The position numbers and the translations under genes are program-made. Of a DNA stretch of 5,642 nt, positions 1-5,642 are shown one piece after another. How positions within the stretch are numbered: the first letter of the stretch is position 1; every line of letters starts with the position of its first letter. This DNA is from an uncultured Eubacteriales bacterium (GTDB lineage Bacteria; Bacillota; Clostridia; Oscillospirales; CAG-272): NCBI GenBank assembly GCA_934417455.1, contig CAKRWK010000089.1, forward strand, positions 1 through 5,642, given 5' to 3'. The notes below the pieces were generated by a model. It had not been told where the DNA came from. It worked only from the letters and a program-made list of their open reading frames with translations, and made no database searches.

Positions 1-230
1 CGAAGGATGAGCGCGCGTTCAAAAACCGTTTCCGCGGACTGACCGAAGCACTGCTTGACAACCCGAAAATTTTCGCGCTCTGCTATACGCAACTGTACGA
101 CATCGAGCAGGAACAGAACGGACTTTATACGTACAGCCGTAAACCTAAGTTTACGGATATGACGTTTTTCCGGGATGTTCTTACCAAAACGGCCGCCGTC
201 GAAGCATCAGAAGAAGATAAAAAAATGTAA
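1..230 (+). CDS. Glycoside hydrolase family 2 protein, C-terminal fragment
   Basis: This is the 3' end of a gene that begins before the window. The first complete codon is at position 3 and the stop is TAA at 228-230, leaving 75 residues. The segment LTEALLDNPKIFALCYTQL followed by a D-EQEQNGL-TYSRKPK pattern closely resembles the end of the catalytic (alpha/beta) barrel of GH2 beta-galactosidase/beta-glucuronidase-like enzymes, where a CYTQL-D-EQE-NGL-TYDRKPK type sequence is common. Such enzymes remove terminal beta-linked sugars from glycans. The tail after this motif is short and ends in charged residues (EEDKKM), so no extra C-terminal domain follows. The catalytic glutamates lie outside the window, so activity and sugar specificity cannot be judged. 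The gene looks unrelated in function to the downstream exporter cluster. The family call is from recalled motif similarity, not a search. Confidence 0.75.
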   Translation, partial: KDERAFKNRFRGLTEALLDNPKIFALCYTQLYDIEQEQNGLYTYSRKPKFTDMTFFRDVLTKTAAVEASEEDKKM

Positions 231-256
231 ATATTTTTCTTTCGCGCCGCGCCCGC

Positions 257-285
257 TTGACTTTTTTCCTTCCGTTTGGTATACT
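257..285 (+). promoter_or_regulatory. SigA/sigma-70 promoter of the TetR regulator gene
   Basis: The -35 is TTGACT (257-262) and the -10 is TATACT (280-285). Each matches consensus at five of six positions, with the optimal 17-nt spacer. A TGG at 277-279 supplies an extended -10 (TGn) element. Transcription should start near 291-293, giving a leader of about 20 nt before the ATG at 313. An 8-bp perfect palindrome CGGTACCG (288-295) covers the predicted start site and could be an operator, though a palindrome this short may be chance. Confidence 0.75.
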
Positions 286-302
286 GTCGGTACCGCAGAT
301 GG

Positions 303-307
303 GGAGG
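303..307 (+). promoter_or_regulatory. Ribosome binding site that fixes the TetR start
   Basis: GGAGG lies five nucleotides before the ATG at 313, which is good spacing. This site and the promoter at 257-285 together rule out the in-frame upstream ATG at 175, which lies inside the GH2 gene and upstream of the promoter. Confidence 0.8.
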
Positions 308-312
308 GAACT

Positions 313-873
313 ATGCCGAATTTTACAGAACGTGCCATTAAAGAATCGTTTGTTCGCCTGCTGAATGAAAAACCGCTCTCGCAAATCAGCGTGCGCATGA
401 TTGTGGAGGACTGCGGCATCAACCGCAATTCTTTCTATTATCACTATCGGGACATTCCGTCCCTGATTGAGGACATTGTGAAAGACGAGGTCGGCGCGCT
501 GATTGAAAAATATCCGACGATTGCGTCCTTGGACGAGTGCGCGTCCATCGCTTTTGAGTTTATGGTGAAAAACCGCAGAGCGGTGTATCATATTTTCAAT
601 TCCGCCAACCGCGACATTTACGAGCGGTATCTGATGAAAATCTGCGAGTATATCGTTTCGACGTACATTGACACCGTGTTCGGAAAAGACACGATTCCGC
701 CGTCGGACAGAGAAACGGTTATCCGCTTTTTCAAATGCGAACTTTTCGGACTTTCCTATGAATGGATTCTGTCCGGCATGAAGGAGGACGGCGCGGTGCA
801 GATTCACAGAATCACCGCCGTGTGCCACGGTCTGTCGGACGAAATTATCCGCCGCATCCGGGAAACAAAATAA
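313..873 (+). CDS. TetR/AcrR family transcriptional regulator
   Basis: This is a 186-residue protein of normal length for a TetR-family repressor: a DNA-binding N-terminal domain followed by a helical ligand-sensing and dimerisation domain. Residues about 6-50 form the helix-turn-helix domain. They include an amphipathic helix (RAIKESFVRLLNEKPLSQIS) and the recognition segment IVEDCGINRNSFYYHYRD, which carries the hallmark FYYHY-D motif. The C-terminal part has FGLSYEWILSGM at 145-156, resembling the C-terminal region of a TetR subgroup common in Bacillota (the PF14278 type, from memory). The start at 313 is chosen because of its ribosome site and the near-consensus promoter just upstream. 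The gene ends in a strong terminator, so it is its own transcription unit. It lies upstream of and in the same direction as an exporter operon, the usual setting for a TetR repressor that controls efflux genes and often itself. The ligand is unknown. Confidence 0.9.
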   Translation: MPNFTERAIKESFVRLLNEKPLSQISVRMIVEDCGINRNSFYYHYRDIPSLIEDIVKDEVGALIEKYPTIASLDECASIAFEFMVKNRRAVYHIFNSANRDIYERYLMKICEYIVSTYIDTVFGKDTIPPSDRETVIRFFKCELFGLSYEWILSGMKEDGAVQIHRITAVCHGLSDEIIRRIRETK

Positions 874-885
874 TATACCGCGTTC

Positions 886-946
886 CGGACAACCGGGGCC
901 GAATTGTCTGAATTTCAGGCAATTTCGCCCCGGTTGTCTGTTTTTT
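886..946 (+). terminator. Rho-independent terminator after the TetR gene
   Basis: The arms GACAACCGGGGC (888-899) and GCCCCGGTTGTC (927-938) pair perfectly over 12 bp. The stem continues outward by two pairs (C886-G940, and G887-U939 wobble). Inward, past a single C900/C926 mismatch, it continues for ten more pairs (901-910 with 916-925, two of them wobble), closing on a 5-nt loop. A T-run at 941-946 follows directly. No matching T-run exists on the opposite strand, so it acts on + strand transcripts only. It isolates the regulator from the operon that starts at about 1007. Confidence 0.92.
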
Positions 947-956
947 CGGCAAACGG

Positions 957-970
957 CGGACAATTGTCCG
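957..970 (+). promoter_or_regulatory. Perfect 14-bp palindrome, candidate operator
   Basis: CGGACAATTGTCCG is a perfect inverted repeat centred at 963.5. It ends exactly where the -35 of the operon promoter begins. Size and symmetry suit a homodimeric regulator such as a TetR-family protein, and the nearest regulator gene ends 83 bp upstream. Binding here would hinder RNA polymerase. Assigning it to this TetR protein is inference; nothing in the sequence proves it. Confidence 0.5.
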
Positions 971-1000
971 TTGCGCAGGGCCGTATTTCTCCGTTATAAT
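971..1000 (+). promoter_or_regulatory. Promoter of the DUF308-MMPL-heptad protein operon
   Basis: The -10 is a perfect TATAAT (995-1000). The best -35 is TTGCGC (971-976), which matches only three of six consensus positions, with an 18-nt spacer. A strong -10 with a weak -35 suits a regulated promoter. The predicted start is about 1006-1008, giving a leader of about 23 nt. No other promoter is evident before the third gene, so this one probably serves all three. Confidence 0.7.
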
Positions 1001-1029
1001 GTCGGATGTAAAAAGCGAGGTGAAGTTTT

Positions 1030-1632
1030 ATGGGTTCCGTATTTCCGACGCGGGTGGCCAAAATCGGCTATGTCGCGGCGTCCGTTCTTCTCGGTGTTCT
1101 CGGTATTTGTCTGATAGCCGACCCCGGTATATCTGCCGAGGTGCTCGGCATGGCCTACGGCATTCTTCTGATGCTCTCGGGTGTGTTCCGCCTTGTCGGG
1201 TATTTTTCCGGAGACCTTTTCCGGCTGGCTTTTCAGTACGACCTGGCCACGGGCATACTCGACATTCTGGTCGGCATGGCACTGCTTTTGCGGCCGGCTC
1301 CGATTCTGTCGTTCTTCTGCGTCTTTTTCGGTGTGATGGCACTGGCGGACGGGCTGTTCCGCGTACAGGTGGCCGTGGATGCCCGTGTGTTCGGGCTGAC
1401 GCACTGGTGGCTGATTCTTGCCTCGGCCGCGCTCGTCGGCATTTTCGGTTTTCTTCTGATTCTCTATCCGTATGAGAGCACGCGGGTCATGACGGTTCTG
1501 CTCGGCGTGACGCTTCTTTCGGAGAGCGTCATGAACGTCATCACCGCCCTTGCGGCCATCCGCGTGAAGAAAAAGAAGAGAGCCGCCGACAAAGACATTT
1601 ATGACGTAAAATACGAAGAAAAGGAGTTATAA
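1030..1632 (+). CDS. DUF308/HdeD-like six-helix membrane protein
   Basis: This 200-residue, very hydrophobic protein is predicted to sit in the cytoplasmic membrane with six helices at roughly 12-30, 37-59, 71-88, 92-113, 124-145 and 153-176. A charged lysine-rich tail follows (from 178), probably cytoplasmic. It consists of three similar helix pairs. Each first helix ends in a Pro in an equivalent place (D31-P32, R88-P89, Y146-P147), and the second helices end in related segments (GVFRLVG at 51-57, GLFRVQV at 108-114, SVMNVIT at 166-172), spaced 57-58 residues apart. This triplicated architecture is typical of DUF308, the family of E. coli HdeD, an acid-resistance membrane protein whose mechanism is poorly known. 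GAGGTGA (1017-1023) is the ribosome site for the ATG at 1030. The gene is first in the operon and ends one nucleotide before the transporter start. Its role beside an exporter is unknown; assisting or stabilising the transporter is a guess. Confidence 0.85.
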   Translation: MGSVFPTRVAKIGYVAASVLLGVLGICLIADPGISAEVLGMAYGILLMLSGVFRLVGYFSGDLFRLAFQYDLATGILDILVGMALLLRPAPILSFFCVFFGVMALADGLFRVQVAVDARVFGLTHWWLILASAALVGIFGFLLILYPYESTRVMTVLLGVTLLSESVMNVITALAAIRVKKKKRAADKDIYDVKYEEKEL

Positions 1633-1633
1633 C

Positions 1634-3730
1634 ATGCGTTTTTCAAAAGCGGTTGTCCGCTACCGCGTTCTCATTCTGATTCTCGCCGTCGCCCTGATGG
1701 TTCCGTCCGTATTCGGCATGATAAACACGAGAATCAATTACGATATGCTGACCTATCTGCCGTCTGATATGGACACGGTGAAGGGGCAGGATATTCTTTT
1801 GTCCGATTTCGGCAAAGGGGCGTTTTCCTTCATTGTTGTGGAAGATATGCCGACGCGTGACCGTCTCGCCCTTGTCGAAAAACTGAAAAATGTCGACCAT
1901 GTGGAAAGCGTGGTTTCCTATGATTCTCTGACAAACGGAGAAATTCCCGCGGAACTTCTCCCCGAAGATATTTATAAGGAATTCAACACCGATCACTCGA
2001 CGCTGATTGCCGTCTTTTTCGACAGTTCCACCTCCGCCGATGTCACGATGGAGGCCATAGAGGACATCCGGGGTATCGCGGGAAAACAGTGTTTTGTGTC
2101 CGGTATGTCCGCTCTGGTCACCGACCTCAAAGCCCTGTGCGAAAAAGAAGAGCCGATATATGTGGCCATTGCGGTTGTGCTGGCGTTGGTCGCCATGATG
2201 CTGTTCCTTGACGGATGGCTGGTTCCGTTCGTTTTTCTTCTGTCCATCGGTATGATGATTCTGCTGAACCTCGGCACGAACATCTTTTTCGGAGAGATTT
2301 CTTACATAACGAAAGCGCTTTCCGCCGTTCTGCAACTGGCCGTTACCATGGACTATTCCATTTTCCTCTGGCACAGTTACAACGAACAGCGTACCGTGCA
2401 TGCCGATAAAAACGATGCCATGGCGTACGCCATCCACGAAACGCTGACCTCGGTCATCGGCTCTTCCGTGACGACGATTGCCGGTTTCGCGGCGCTCTGT
2501 TTCATGAGTTTCACCCTCGGGCGCGACCTCGGTCTCGTCATGGCCAAAGGCGTTTTGCTCGGCGTGCTCGGTTGCGTCACCGTTCTGCCCGCGCTCATTC
2601 TTCTGCTTGACACACCCCTGCAAAAGACAAAACACAAATCTCTGATTCCGGACATGAAAAAATTTGCATGTTCTGTCACAAAGAAATTTCCCGTTTTTCT
2701 CCTCATTTTCGCCATTCTCCTCGCACCGGCGCTCTACGGGTATAACCGGACGAACGACGAGGTGTATTACGATATGGGGCAGTGCCTGCCCGAGGACATG
2801 GCCTATGTCATTGCCAATACCAAACTGTCCGAAGACTTCAATATTGCATCCACCCACATGGTGCTGATTGACAGGCGCATGTCCGGCAGGGACGTGCGCG
2901 CCATGATTCGTGAAATGGAAGGCGTGGACGGCGTCAAGTACGTTCTCGGCCTTGAGAGTCTGCTCGACCCGTCGGTGCCGGAGGAAATTCTGCCGGAGAG
3001 CGTCGTTTCCGTTCTGAAGAGTGACCGTTACGAACTTCTTCTTATCAATTCGGAATACAAGGTCGCGTCGGACGAGGTGAACAAACAGGTGGAAGACATC
3101 AACGCCATCGTCAAAAAATACGACCCGTCCGGCATGCTGATAGGCGAAGCGCCCTGCATGAAGGACATGATTGAGACGACGGGGCACGACTTCGAAGTCG
3201 TCAATATCATCTCCATTGCGGCCATTTTTCTGATTATCGCGTTTGTCGAGCGGAGTATAACGCTGCCGTTTATCCTGATTGCCGTCATTGAATTTGCCAT
3301 TTTCATCAATCTCGGCCTTCCGCATTACCTTGGGCAGTCCCTGCCGTTTATCGCCCCCATCTGTATCAGTACGATACAACTCGGCGCCACCGTGGACTAT
3401 GCCATTCTGATGACGACAAGATACAAAGCGGAACGTATCGGCGGTGCGGACAAACAGAGCGCCGTCCGCACCGCGCTGGCCGCTTCCACCCCTTCGATTA
3501 TCGTGTCCGGTCTGGGACTGTTCGCCGCCACCTTCGGCGTGGCGCTCTATTCGGATATAGACATTATCCGTTCCATGTGCATGCTGATGGCCAGAGGCGC
3601 CGTTATCAGTATGGCCTGCGTCATTTTCATTCTGCCGGCACTGCTTCTTCTGTGTGACGGCATTATCTGCAAAACCACACTCGGTATGAAACATACAGTG
3701 ACGGGTACATCCGTCGGAAAGGAATCGTAA
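1634..3730 (+). CDS. MMPL family RND-type transporter
   Basis: This 698-residue protein has the classic RND layout in two similar halves. Each half has one helix (about 11-30 and 353-370), then a large extracytoplasmic loop (about 31-173 and 371-521), then five helices (174-322 and 522-678). The helix-4 proton-relay position carries an Asp-Tyr pair in both halves: TMDYSIFLWHSY (D240-Y241) and TVDYAILMTTRY (D588-Y589), as expected for MMPL proteins. The loops are also internally related (YDMLTYLPSDM at 36-46 and YDMGQCLPEDM at 379-389). The length matches the shorter Bacillota MMPL proteins of the YdfJ type, and there is no long coiled-coil insertion as in some mycobacterial MmpL exporters. 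The family moves lipids, amphiphiles or drugs using the proton gradient; the substrate here is unknown. AAGGAG (1621-1626), lying inside the previous gene, serves the ATG at 1634. Translational coupling with both neighbours is likely. Family certain, substrate not. Confidence 0.93.
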   Translation: MRFSKAVVRYRVLILILAVALMVPSVFGMINTRINYDMLTYLPSDMDTVKGQDILLSDFGKGAFSFIVVEDMPTRDRLALVEKLKNVDHVESVVSYDSLTNGEIPAELLPEDIYKEFNTDHSTLIAVFFDSSTSADVTMEAIEDIRGIAGKQCFVSGMSALVTDLKALCEKEEPIYVAIAVVLALVAMMLFLDGWLVPFVFLLSIGMMILLNLGTNIFFGEISYITKALSAVLQLAVTMDYSIFLWHSYNEQRTVHADKNDAMAYAIHETLTSVIGSSVTTIAGFAALCFMSFTLGRDLGLVMAKGVLLGVLGCVTVLPALILLLDTPLQKTKHKSLIPDMKKFACSVTKKFPVFLLIFAILLAPALYGYNRTNDEVYYDMGQCLPEDMAYVIANTKLSEDFNIASTHMVLIDRRMSGRDVRAMIREMEGVDGVKYVLGLESLLDPSVPEEILPESVVSVLKSDRYELLLINSEYKVASDEVNKQVEDINAIVKKYDPSGMLIGEAPCMKDMIETTGHDFEVVNIISIAAIFLIIAFVERSITLPFILIAVIEFAIFINLGLPHYLGQSLPFIAPICISTIQLGATVDYAILMTTRYKAERIGGADKQSAVRTALAASTPSIIVSGLGLFAATFGVALYSDIDIIRSMCMLMARGAVISMACVIFILPALLLLCDGIICKTTLGMKHTVTGTSVGKES
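3718..3724 (+). promoter_or_regulatory. Ribosome binding site of the heptad-repeat protein gene
   Basis: AAAGGAA lies within the last codons of the transporter gene, about 10 nt before the ATG at 3735. It supports this start, and the encoded protein then begins with a well-formed signal peptide. Confidence 0.65.
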
Positions 3731-3734
3731 ACAT

Positions 3735-5642
3735 ATGAAAAACATAACCGCAAAACTTCTGTCCGTCGGCCTTGCCGCCGTCCTGATCTTCGGCACGGCG
3801 GCCACCGCAGCCTATGCCGCGACGGGAAAGGAAAGCGACAACACACCCCCCGCAGGGGAGGGCACAACCGGCACGTCTACCGACGGAAGCGCGACGGTCG
3901 GCACGGAAAAGGACGAAACCGTTTATGTCGTAACCGACGCTTCGGGACGGGTGAAAAAACTGATTGTCAGCGCCCGCCTGTCCGGCATCGGAGAGGGAAG
4001 TGTTGTCGACAAAAGCAATCTTTCGGATATTGAGAACGTCCGCGGGGACGAAACCTTCACGGAGGAGGACGGTCGGATTGTCTGGAACGCGGAAGGCAAC
4101 GATATTTATTACCGCGGAACTTCCGACGGGGAACTGCCTGTTACACTGAAAATTTCGTACTTCCTTGACGGGACGGAAATGTCCGCCGCGGACATCGCCG
4201 GGAAGAGCGGAAAGGTAACAATAAAGTTTGACTATGTAAACAATACTTATAAAACGGTGACAAAAAACGGGAAAACAGAAAAGGTATACGTTCCCTTTGC
4301 CATGATGACCGGCGTTCTTCTCGACAAGGATAAGTTTTCCAATGTTGAAGTATCCTCGGGCAAGGTGACGTCCGTCGGCGACCGTATGACCGTCGTCGGC
4401 CTCGCTTTCCCGGGACTTTCGGAGAATCTGCATGCCGATGCGTCGGAATATGACATCCCGTCTTCTTTCGAGATTTCCGCCACGGTGAAAAACTTCGCCA
4501 TGGGCGGCGCGGTGACACTGGCGACGAGCGATATTTTCTCCCGCATCGACACGTCTCTGTTTGACAAAGCGGACGAGATAGAAGAAAAGGTGGCCGAACT
4601 GAAAGCGGGTATGACAGACCTTCTTGACGGTTCCTCAGCGCTGTATGACGGTGTGTCGGCACTGGCCGAAAAGTCCGGGGAACTGGCGGACGGAATCCGC
4701 CGTCTGGCCGCCGGCGCCGCCACACTGAAAACGGGCACCGCCGACTTTGTTACCGGCGCGGGTACGCTGTCGGCCGGGGCAAAAGAACTGTCCGACGGAC
4801 TGTCGGCGCTCGTCTCGAAAAACGACGAACTGACGGGCGGCGCCGCGGCGGTGTTCGATACGCTTTTGTCGACGGTCCGCACGCAACTTCTTGCCGCGGG
4901 AGCGGAAAATGTCCCCGAACTGACAAAGGAAAACTACGCCGATGTCCTGACGGCCGTTTCGGCATCGCTGCGTGATGCGGATGCCGTCCGTGCGTCGGCA
5001 CGCAAACAGGCGCTCGCCACGGTCACGGCCAAGGTCGAGGAGAACCGCGAGGCGGTGACGGCCGGGGTGACGGCGGCGGTGCGTGAAAACGTGAAGGCGC
5101 AGGTGGAGACCGCCGTGCGCGCCGAGGTGAAAACGCAGGTGCTCGCCTCGCAGGGACTGACGGACGAAACCTATGCCGCCGGAATTGCCGCAGGGGTGAT
5201 ATCCGAAGAACAGCAGGCCGCCGTGGAGGCTGCCGTGGATGCGCAGATGCAGACGGAAAGCATTCTCGCGACCGTGGAAGCCAAAACGGATGAACAGATG
5301 AAAACCGATGCGGTGAAAACTACTGTTTCCGAAAAGACGAAAGAGAAAATACAGAGTCTGATTGACGAAAACATGGCGGACGAAAGTGTGACCTCTCAGA
5401 TAGAAGCGGCCGTTACCGAAGCGGCGGCCGGTGCGGACACCGTGGACGGACTGAAAGCACAACTTGACAGTTATAAGGAATTTTATGACGGGATGCTTCG
5501 GTACACGGCCGGCGTGAGTGCGGCATCGACGGGTGCCGACCGACTGAAAGACGGTGCGGCCGAACGTCTGCGCGGCGCCGTAAAACTGGATGCGGGTGCC
5601 GGAGAACTTCTGTCGGGGCTTCTGACGCTGGATGAAAAAATG
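3735..5642 (+). CDS. Secreted xxxLxxG heptad-repeat coiled-coil protein, 3'-truncated by window
   Basis: The frame is open from the ATG at 3735 to the window end: 636 codons with no stop, so the C-terminus is missing. Residues 1-28 are a Sec signal peptide (MKNITAK, a hydrophobic core, then cleavage after A26-Y27-A28). No lipobox Cys is present. A Thr/Gly/Ser-rich linker follows to about 60. Residues about 61-275 look like a beta-rich globular domain. Ten consecutive seven-residue units occupy 293-362, most fitting xxxLxxG (for example SGELADG, IRRLAAG, AKELSDG). Residues 363-586 are Ala/Glu/Lys/Val-rich and largely helical. A second array in the same pattern runs 587-636 (ADRLKDG, AVKLDAG, AGELLSG). 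The xxxLxxG heptad is known from the YhgE/Pip-like proteins (TIGR03057, from memory). The start lies four nucleotides after the transporter stop, so the two are almost certainly co-expressed. I infer an extracytoplasmic partner or cell-wall-spanning rod for the transporter. Whether a C-terminal membrane anchor exists lies outside the window. Confidence 0.82.
   Translation, partial: MKNITAKLLSVGLAAVLIFGTAATAAYAATGKESDNTPPAGEGTTGTSTDGSATVGTEKDETVYVVTDASGRVKKLIVSARLSGIGEGSVVDKSNLSDIENVRGDETFTEEDGRIVWNAEGNDIYYRGTSDGELPVTLKISYFLDGTEMSAADIAGKSGKVTIKFDYVNNTYKTVTKNGKTEKVYVPFAMMTGVLLDKDKFSNVEVSSGKVTSVGDRMTVVGLAFPGLSENLHADASEYDIPSSFEISATVKNFAMGGAVTLATSDIFSRIDTSLFDKADEIEEKVAELKAGMTDLLDGSSALYDGVSALAEKSGELADGIRRLAAGAATLKTGTADFVTGAGTLSAGAKELSDGLSALVSKNDELTGGAAAVFDTLLSTVRTQLLAAGAENVPELTKENYADVLTAVSASLRDADAVRASARKQALATVTAKVEENREAVTAGVTAAVRENVKAQVETAVRAEVKTQVLASQGLTDETYAAGIAAGVISEEQQAAVEAAVDAQMQTESILATVEAKTDEQMKTDAVKTTVSEKTKEKIQSLIDENMADESVTSQIEAAVTEAAAGADTVDGLKAQLDSYKEFYDGMLRYTAGVSAASTGADRLKDGAAERLRGAVKLDAGAGELLSGLLTLDEKM
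4611..4820 (+). repeat. First xxxLxxG heptad array (ten units)
   Basis: Ten contiguous 21-nt units encode residues 293-362. Leu holds position 4 in nine units (Phe in TADFVTG), and Gly holds position 7 in eight (Lys in VSALAEK and in LSALVSK). The units differ at DNA level, so the periodicity is kept by protein selection rather than by recent DNA duplication. Confidence 0.85.
5055..5150 (+). repeat. Degenerate 12-bp tandem repeat encoding a Val-x-x-x block
   Basis: Eight 12-nt units each begin with GTG and encode Val at residues 441, 445, 449, 453, 457, 461, 465 and 469. Units 1 and 2 share GTGACGGC at their start. Units 3-5 (VRENVKAQVETA) and units 6-8 (VRAEVKTQVLAS) form a 36-nt pair with similar order. 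Every one of these valines uses GTG, although GTC and GTT are common elsewhere in the gene. Confidence 0.7.
5493..5642 (+). repeat. Second heptad array, running off the window end
   Basis: Seven in-register units encode residues 587-635. Gly is at position 7 in six of them, while Leu at position 4 is present in only four (ADRLKDG, AVKLDAG, AGELLSG, LLTLDEK). The array therefore starts degenerate and becomes canonical toward the window end. It probably continues downstream. Confidence 0.7.

Noticed and set aside
219..240. An A-run followed by a T-run around the GH2 stop, which could be read as a terminator.
   Set aside because: Only a weak A-T stem can form, with no G-C pairs, so termination is unlikely.
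175..312. An N-terminal extension of the TetR protein from the ATG at 175.
   Set aside because: This ATG lies inside the GH2 gene and upstream of the TetR promoter. The extension is unlike TetR proteins, and the ATG at 313 has a proper ribosome site.
181..963. A 260-codon - strand open frame covering the TetR gene.
   Set aside because: It spans the terminator and promoter, has no domain signature, and is opposite a clear TetR gene.
999..1475. A 158-codon + strand open frame overlapping the DUF308 gene.
   Set aside because: It has no ribosome site and an Arg/Cys/Ser-rich translation. The DUF308 frame is strongly supported by six helices and internal repeats.
1648..1661. A small inverted repeat AGCGG/CCGCT at the start of the transporter gene.
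   Set aside because: It is only five base pairs with a 4-nt loop inside coding sequence, which chance explains in GC-rich DNA.
1643..3805. A 720-codon open frame on the - strand opposite the transporter gene.
   Set aside because: Its translation is rich in His, Gln, Asn and Arg with no domain pattern. It is opposite a clear MMPL gene and arises from that gene's codon bias.
4635..5462. A 275-codon - strand open frame opposite the heptad protein, plus several shorter ones in 3663-5374.
   Set aside because: The + strand frame has a signal peptide, a ribosome site and in-phase heptads. The - strand translations are Arg/His/Phe-rich and low in complexity.

Overview
The window reads as chromosome from a Gram-positive-type anaerobe, most likely a Clostridia-class Bacillota from a gut-like habitat. 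This is an inference. The supports are the glycoside hydrolase family 2 (GH2) tail, a TetR regulator with a Clostridia/Bacilli-style C-terminal region, an MMPL/RND exporter with no outer-membrane partner in view, and a secreted xxxLxxG heptad-repeat protein of a kind I associate with Bacillota. By eye the coding DNA is moderately GC-rich. No RNA gene, CRISPR array, insertion sequence or phage gene is visible. All genes are on the + strand.

Layout. (1) Positions 1-230 are the 3' end of a GH2 (beta-galactosidase/beta-glucuronidase-like) gene. (2) Positions 231-312 hold a near-consensus sigma-70/SigA promoter with an extended -10. It drives a 186-aa TetR/AcrR-type regulator (313-873), whose true start is the ATG at 313. 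(3) Positions 874-1029 are a compact control region: a strong intrinsic terminator (886-946), a perfect 14-bp palindrome (957-970) and a promoter with a perfect -10 (971-1000). (4) Positions 1030-5642 are one tightly packed operon of three genes: a six-helix DUF308/HdeD-like membrane protein, a 12-helix MMPL/RND transporter (1-nt gap), and a secreted coiled-coil protein (4-nt gap). The third gene has no stop codon before the window ends, so at least 636 residues are encoded here.

How the genes may work together. The transporter would move a lipid or amphipathic compound across or out of the membrane. The secreted heptad protein is a candidate extracytoplasmic partner, and the TetR protein is the natural candidate to control the operon through the palindrome next to the operon's -35. 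The substrate cannot be told from the sequence. The freshest observations are the heptad protein's two in-phase xxxLxxG arrays, which flank a long helical insert, and inside that insert a block of eight valines spaced exactly four residues apart, all encoded by GTG, forming a degenerate 12-bp tandem repeat.
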